Below are positions 60,579-64,000 of a stretch of 64,000 bases of DNA, one piece after another. Below the pieces are notes generated by a model. The model was not told the origin of the DNA and made no database searches. It saw only the letters and a program-made list of their open reading frames with translations. The translations under genes and the position numbers were made by a program. The stretch lies in assembly GCA_007050995.1 (NCBI GenBank), contig VJOU01000002.1:236255-300254 (forward strand), written 5' to 3'. The stretch is from Glycocaulis profundi. Its GTDB lineage: Bacteria; Pseudomonadota; Alphaproteobacteria; Caulobacterales; Maricaulaceae. Positions within the stretch are counted from its first letter, which is position 1; each line of letters starts with the position of its first letter.

Positions 60579-62705
60579 CTATCGGCCCATGTTGATGAGA
60601 ACGTCGCTCATTTCCTTGGCGGCCTGAACCAGGCGCGCCGAGGCGTTGTAAGCGGTCTGGTAGAGCGTCATCCGGGCGAGCTCCTCGTCCATGTTCACGC
60701 CTTCGAGGTCGGCGCGCTTCTGGTCGGCGGCGTCGCGCACGGCCTCGGCGGCCTGATGGCCCCGCTCGGCCCGCGCCGCCCGGGCGCCGACATCGCCCAT
60801 CAGGCGCGCGCCATAGCTTTCCAGAGACGCCGTGCCGCCGCCGAACCCGCCCGCGGCAGGGATGGAGCGCGGCTTGGTCAGCGCGTCGTAGAGCGCCTGC
60901 CCGCCGCGCGCGTCGCCCGCGGTCAGCACCAGATCGCCCGGCGCGGCGCCGTTCAGGTCCAGCTTGGAAAAGGCGATGGACTGGGGGCTGCTGACCAGGC
61001 GCTCGGACACTTCGAAGTGCTCCGCCCGGCCATTCCGCGCGCCCTCGCCGATGCCGAACAGCTGGGAGAGCTGGATGCCGGTGTCGCCGCGCCAGCTCGT
61101 GTCGTCGGTCAGCTTCAGATCATAGCCGCGATAGGTGGAATTGGGGGTGAAGGCGAGCCGCCCCTGATCGTCCAGCGCGTAGCTCCCATACTGGCCCAGC
61201 CCGCTGGCCGGATCGTTCAGCGCGTTGACGAAGTCGCCCAGACTGGCCTGATCGGCGGGGATCTCCACCTCGGTCATCACCCGGCCGTCCGGCCCGGTCA
61301 GCTTGAAGCTCATCGTCGCGCCCGCCTGCGTGCCCAGCGGGGTGCCCGCGGTCAGCCCGGTCTCGAAGAAGCCCGGACGTGAGCTGGACACGATGTCGTT
61401 GAGCCCGAAGAAGTGCGCGAAGCCCCGCCCGCCGATGGAGGACGGGTCGTCCTCGTCGTTGAGGTTGGCGATGCCGTGGGAGGGGTCCGCGGCCTCGATC
61501 ACCAGACGGCCTTCAGAGAAGCTGGCCGTCGCCGCGCCGCCGGACTCCGCGTTGATCAGGGCCACCAGGTCGTTGATCGTGGTCCCGGCATTGCCGTTGA
61601 CGGTGAAGCCCCCGGCGTTGAACTCGATGTCCAGGCTGTTCACCAGCTGGCCCGAGCCGTCCACGATCGCCATGGTCGAGCGGCCTTCGCCCGTCAGCGC
61701 GTCGCCGCCGACAAGCCCGGTGTTGCGCCCGGTCAGGACGTTGGGCGGGGGCACGGCGGTGGCGTCGTTGTGCTCGGCGTTCAGCGCGTCGGCGACCTGG
61801 GACATGAATTCGGAGAGCTGGGCGGCGATGGCCGGCAGCTCCTTGTCGCGCACGTCCATCAAGCCTTTGAGCTCGCCCGAGGTGACGTAGCGGCTGAGAT
61901 CGATCTCCTTGCCCGTGGCGGGCACAACCGCGGTGATGCGGCCGAACTCGGCGCCGTGCGCGCCGGTGCCTGCGGGGATGTAGGAGACGTCCAGACGGCC
62001 CTGCCCGGCCAGCACCACGCCGTTTGTGGTGGCCACGACCAGCCGTCCGTCGGTCTGGCGCTCGCCGCGCACGTCCATCAGGCCGGCCAGCTCGTTCATG
62101 AGCTGGTCCTGGCGGTTCTCCGCACCGGACGTGTCCGCCGAGGACGCGCTCAGGCGCTGGGTCTGGGCGTTCAGGTCCTCGATCTCGCCGAGGATTTCAT
62201 TGATGCGCTGGACGTGGGTGCCGATGCGCTGATCCGCCTCGGCGCGCATCTGGCGCACTTCGGCGGACAGGCGCGCGCCCTCGTCGAAGAAGGCCTGCAG
62301 GTCGGACGCGATGGAGATGCGCGCCGAAGCCTCGGTGGGGTCGTTCAGCGCCGATGAGATGGAGCTGAAGGATTCAAGAAGACGCGCGTACAGCCCGCCC
62401 TCGCTGGTGGTGGCGCCGAACTGGCTCTGCAGCCGGTCGAGATAGTTCGAGATGGCCGCCGACGCGCCTGAATCCGCCTTCGCGCGGAGGGAGGCGGCGG
62501 TCAGGAACACGTCCGACACCCGCTTGACGCCGGTGACCTCCACGCCCACGCCCGCGCCGCCGGAGACGCGCGGCACCTGAGTGACCTCGGTGCGCACATA
62601 GCCCGGCGTGTTCACGTTCGCCATGTTGTTGGAGACCGTCCGCATGCCGAGCTGTGCGGCGTGCAGGCCCGACAGGGCGCTTCCCATGATCCCGTTGAAC
62701 GACAT
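60579..62705 (-). CDS. flgK: Flagellar hook-associated protein 1
   Basis: 708 aa. N-terminal D0 helix MSFNGIMGSALSGLHAAQLGMRTVSNNMANVNTPGYVR and C-terminal EGVNMDEELARMTLYQTAYNASARLVQAAKEMSDVLINMGR, the standard axial-protein ends. The central domain is long (more than 500 residues) and beta-rich. First of the flgK-flgL operon, exported by the flagellar type III system. Confidence 0.94.
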   Translation of the reverse strand: MSFNGIMGSALSGLHAAQLGMRTVSNNMANVNTPGYVRTEVTQVPRVSGGAGVGVEVTGVKRVSDVFLTAASLRAKADSGASAAISNYLDRLQSQFGATTSEGGLYARLLESFSSISSALNDPTEASARISIASDLQAFFDEGARLSAEVRQMRAEADQRIGTHVQRINEILGEIEDLNAQTQRLSASSADTSGAENRQDQLMNELAGLMDVRGERQTDGRLVVATTNGVVLAGQGRLDVSYIPAGTGAHGAEFGRITAVVPATGKEIDLSRYVTSGELKGLMDVRDKELPAIAAQLSEFMSQVADALNAEHNDATAVPPPNVLTGRNTGLVGGDALTGEGRSTMAIVDGSGQLVNSLDIEFNAGGFTVNGNAGTTINDLVALINAESGGAATASFSEGRLVIEAADPSHGIANLNDEDDPSSIGGRGFAHFFGLNDIVSSSRPGFFETGLTAGTPLGTQAGATMSFKLTGPDGRVMTEVEIPADQASLGDFVNALNDPASGLGQYGSYALDDQGRLAFTPNSTYRGYDLKLTDDTSWRGDTGIQLSQLFGIGEGARNGRAEHFEVSERLVSSPQSIAFSKLDLNGAAPGDLVLTAGDARGGQALYDALTKPRSIPAAGGFGGGTASLESYGARLMGDVGARAARAERGHQAAEAVRDAADQKRADLEGVNMDEELARMTLYQTAYNASARLVQAAKEMSDVLINMGR

Positions 62706-63146
62706 CGATCAGTTCCTCCACCCGCGCGCGGCAAGGGCGATTCTGCCGGGTGCCCGGCATTTCCTGCCGAGCCCGGAGGCCTTGAAGGCCTGAGGGCGGA
62801 TCACCGCCGTCATGTCGCAAACCCTTGTCATGGCGTCGTTTTCTTTCGCTTCTGCTGTTCCAGACCCCGTTCTGGGGCCGATGGTGACGGCTCAGTCCCG
62901 CGCAAGGGCCGGGCCATGTCGGGGCGGTGTGCAGATTCCGCCCTCGCGGCTGGCGAAGTTTTGCCGGGCGGAATCTTCGGCCCACCCCGAAGGATCGCTC
63001 AACCTGTTGATTTAACTTGGTTCCACGCCCCGCTGACGCTGGCACGCTTCTTGACTCTCTTCTCGTCCGGGCGGGCGCAGAAGACGCCGCCCCCACCAAG
63101 ACGCGGCAAAACGCGGCGCATCCCCGACAAACTGACGGACGCTTTG
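62706..63146. other. Divergent region between flgK and fliK-like gene
   Basis: 441 bases, no gene accepted. Contains hairpins near 62740-62790 (GCCGGGTGCCCGGC, CGGCA...TGCCG) and the sigma-54-like promoter at 63040. Confidence 0.6.
63040..63055 (+). promoter_or_regulatory. Candidate sigma-54 promoter upstream of fliK-like gene
   Basis: TGGCAC GCTTC TTGA: -24/-12 pattern TGGCAC-N5-TTGC with the last C replaced by A. Placed about 90 nt upstream of the ATG at 63147. Sigma-54 promoters drive class III/IV flagellar genes in Caulobacter-type organisms. Confidence 0.4.
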
Positions 63147-64000
63147 ATGCTGCACGCCGCGCAGATACTGCCCATGGGGCTCCATCCCTCCGGCGCCAGG
63201 CCGGACACGCCCGCCGACAAGGCCGGGGCGTCCGAGGCGTTCCGCGCCCTGCTGGCGGCGGACGACCGGAGCGGCGAGCGCGCGCAGACGCAGGAAAAAC
63301 CCGCCGCGCGGACGAAAGCCGCCTCCGTTGCGAAGGTGGAAAAGGCGGGAACCGAAGCGCGCCCGTCCGCAGCGGCTTCCGACCACGCCACCGACACGCC
63401 TGTGCCGGACGCTGCCGTCAAACGGGAGACGCCTGCGCGCGAGCCCGGCCCGGCGCCCGCACCGGGCGCGGCCCAGACACAGGACACGGCGCCTGCGGAC
63501 ATGGACGCGCCCGACCCGGCTGCCGCCGCGGCTGCGGCCATTCCGGCGGCGCAGATCGGCGCCGAGGTCGAGCCCGACGACGCTGCGGACGCTGCGGCAT
63601 CCCTGCCCGCCCGCGACGGCGCGCCCGAGCCGGTTCCCGGACAGGCCACGCGCGAAGAAAAAGCCGCTCCTGCTCCCGCGCCGGACTCCAAACCTGCCGC
63701 GGTCGCCAAAGCCGCCGAGGAAAACAAGACCGTCAGCGCGCCTCAGCCTGCCGCCATCGCGCTCGAAGCTGGCGCGGATGAAGACGGAGCCCCCGCCGAA
63801 CGGCAGCACGGGTCCGAGGCGCAGGACGCCCGGCCCCGCGACGGCGAGGACAAAGCCCCCCGCCCCGCGCCGTCCGCGCCGCCCGCTCCTCAGACTCAAG
63901 AGGCGTCCGCGCCGACCCCGCCCGCCACCGCGCAGCCCGAAGCTGACGGCGGCGCCGATGCCGAGGCTGAAGCCGCCGCCACGACCGCCCGCGCCGAAGC
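63147..64000 (+). CDS. Flagellar hook-length control protein FliK-like, N-terminal part (3' end outside window)
   Basis: Open frame of at least 284 codons from the ATG at 63147 to the end of the window. Starts MLHAAQILPMGLHPSG and continues as an Ala/Pro/Asp/Glu-rich low-complexity region without stops, the pattern of the N-terminal ruler part of FliK. The C-terminal conserved switch domain lies beyond the window, so the assignment rests on location next to flgK/flgL and composition. Confidence 0.5.
   Translation, partial: MLHAAQILPMGLHPSGARPDTPADKAGASEAFRALLAADDRSGERAQTQEKPAARTKAASVAKVEKAGTEARPSAAASDHATDTPVPDAAVKRETPAREPGPAPAPGAAQTQDTAPADMDAPDPAAAAAAAIPAAQIGAEVEPDDAADAAASLPARDGAPEPVPGQATREEKAAPAPAPDSKPAAVAKAAEENKTVSAPQPAAIALEAGADEDGAPAERQHGSEAQDARPRDGEDKAPRPAPSAPPAPQTQEASAPTPPATAQPEADGGADAEAEAAATTARAE

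Noticed and set aside
62740..62790. Sigma-54 promoter for flgK on the minus strand
   Set aside because: Candidate TGxCA...TTGC pairs had the wrong spacing (N9 or N11 between GG and GC).

Overview
The window is GC-rich, gene-dense chromosomal DNA from an alphaproteobacterium. The best fit is a dimorphic or prosthecate lineage (Caulobacterales/Maricaulales, for example Maricaulis- or Oceanicaulis-like). This rests on the alphaproteobacterial marker families DUF2093, DUF4170, NudC next to a membrane-anchored cytochrome c, and a DnaX without the usual zinc cysteines. It also rests on candidate CtrA sites (TTAA-N7-TTAA type), a consensus DnaA box and flagellar genes. The assignment is inferred from gene content; no rRNA or tRNA gene was seen.

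Layout. 1-2.1 kb: 3' part of an MmeI-like DNA methyltransferase cut by the window edge. 2.1-4.7 kb: ybaB-dnaX with the SRP RNA gene and a small gene behind a Fur-like site. 4.8-6.2 kb: two paralogous outer-membrane beta-barrel genes, each with its own terminator and a shared upstream inverted-repeat operator. 6.5-12.5 kb: nudC, anchored cytochrome c, NlpC/P60 hydrolase, M17 aminopeptidase, TPR lipoprotein and a degenerate aspartyl-protease-like protein. 12.7-19.4 kb: SLC13 transporter, an unrecognised 372-aa protein, a succinate-semialdehyde-type dehydrogenase and a sulfatase-fold membrane protein. 19.5-25.9 kb: branched-chain 2-oxoacid dehydrogenase (E1alpha-E1beta-E2), thiolase and mnmA, all leftward. 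26-31.7 kb: a small flagellar-rod-like protein, DsbA-like oxidoreductase, lipoprotein, pmbA, CysQ-like phosphatase, DUF4170 and an MsbA-like exporter. 31.7-33.1 kb: three tandem paralogous about 130-aa proteins of unknown function with CtrA-type and DnaA-type sites in their upstream gaps. 33.1-37.8 kb: tyrosine phosphatase and an acyltransferase-waaA-lpxK-lpxL-like lipid A/Kdo operon. 37.9-42 kb: DUF2946-like protein, TonB receptor, PepSY membrane protein and DUF2093. 42-48 kb: Old Yellow Enzyme, DUF486, RHH protein, uvrD, PfpI-like protein and a frameshifted aldo/keto reductase. 48.4-51.5 kb: magnesium locus (leader ORF, mgtE, OMP, mgtC). 51.5-54.5 kb: PepSY-like protein, tandem crcB pair, lipoprotein and prmA. 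54.7-59.6 kb: aminopeptidase P, lipoprotein, two PGPGW-like small membrane proteins flanking a REP-like element, and ubiD. 59.6-64 kb: flgL, flgK and, divergently, the start of a fliK-like gene cut by the window end.

Functional themes are envelope biogenesis (lipid A/Kdo, OMPs, TonB system), ion homeostasis (Mg, fluoride, possibly iron), branched-chain amino-acid catabolism and motility. The most notable unexplained signals are four. One is a GTGNCC-N4-GGACAC inverted repeat placed 104-125 nt upstream of three leftward genes. The second is a proline-rich leader ORF with mutually exclusive hairpins ahead of mgtE. The third is the triplet of paralogs near cell-cycle-type sites. The fourth is a 12-codon ORF with a very strong Shine-Dalgarno sequence opposite uvrD. 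No CRISPR array, IS element or prophage was seen.
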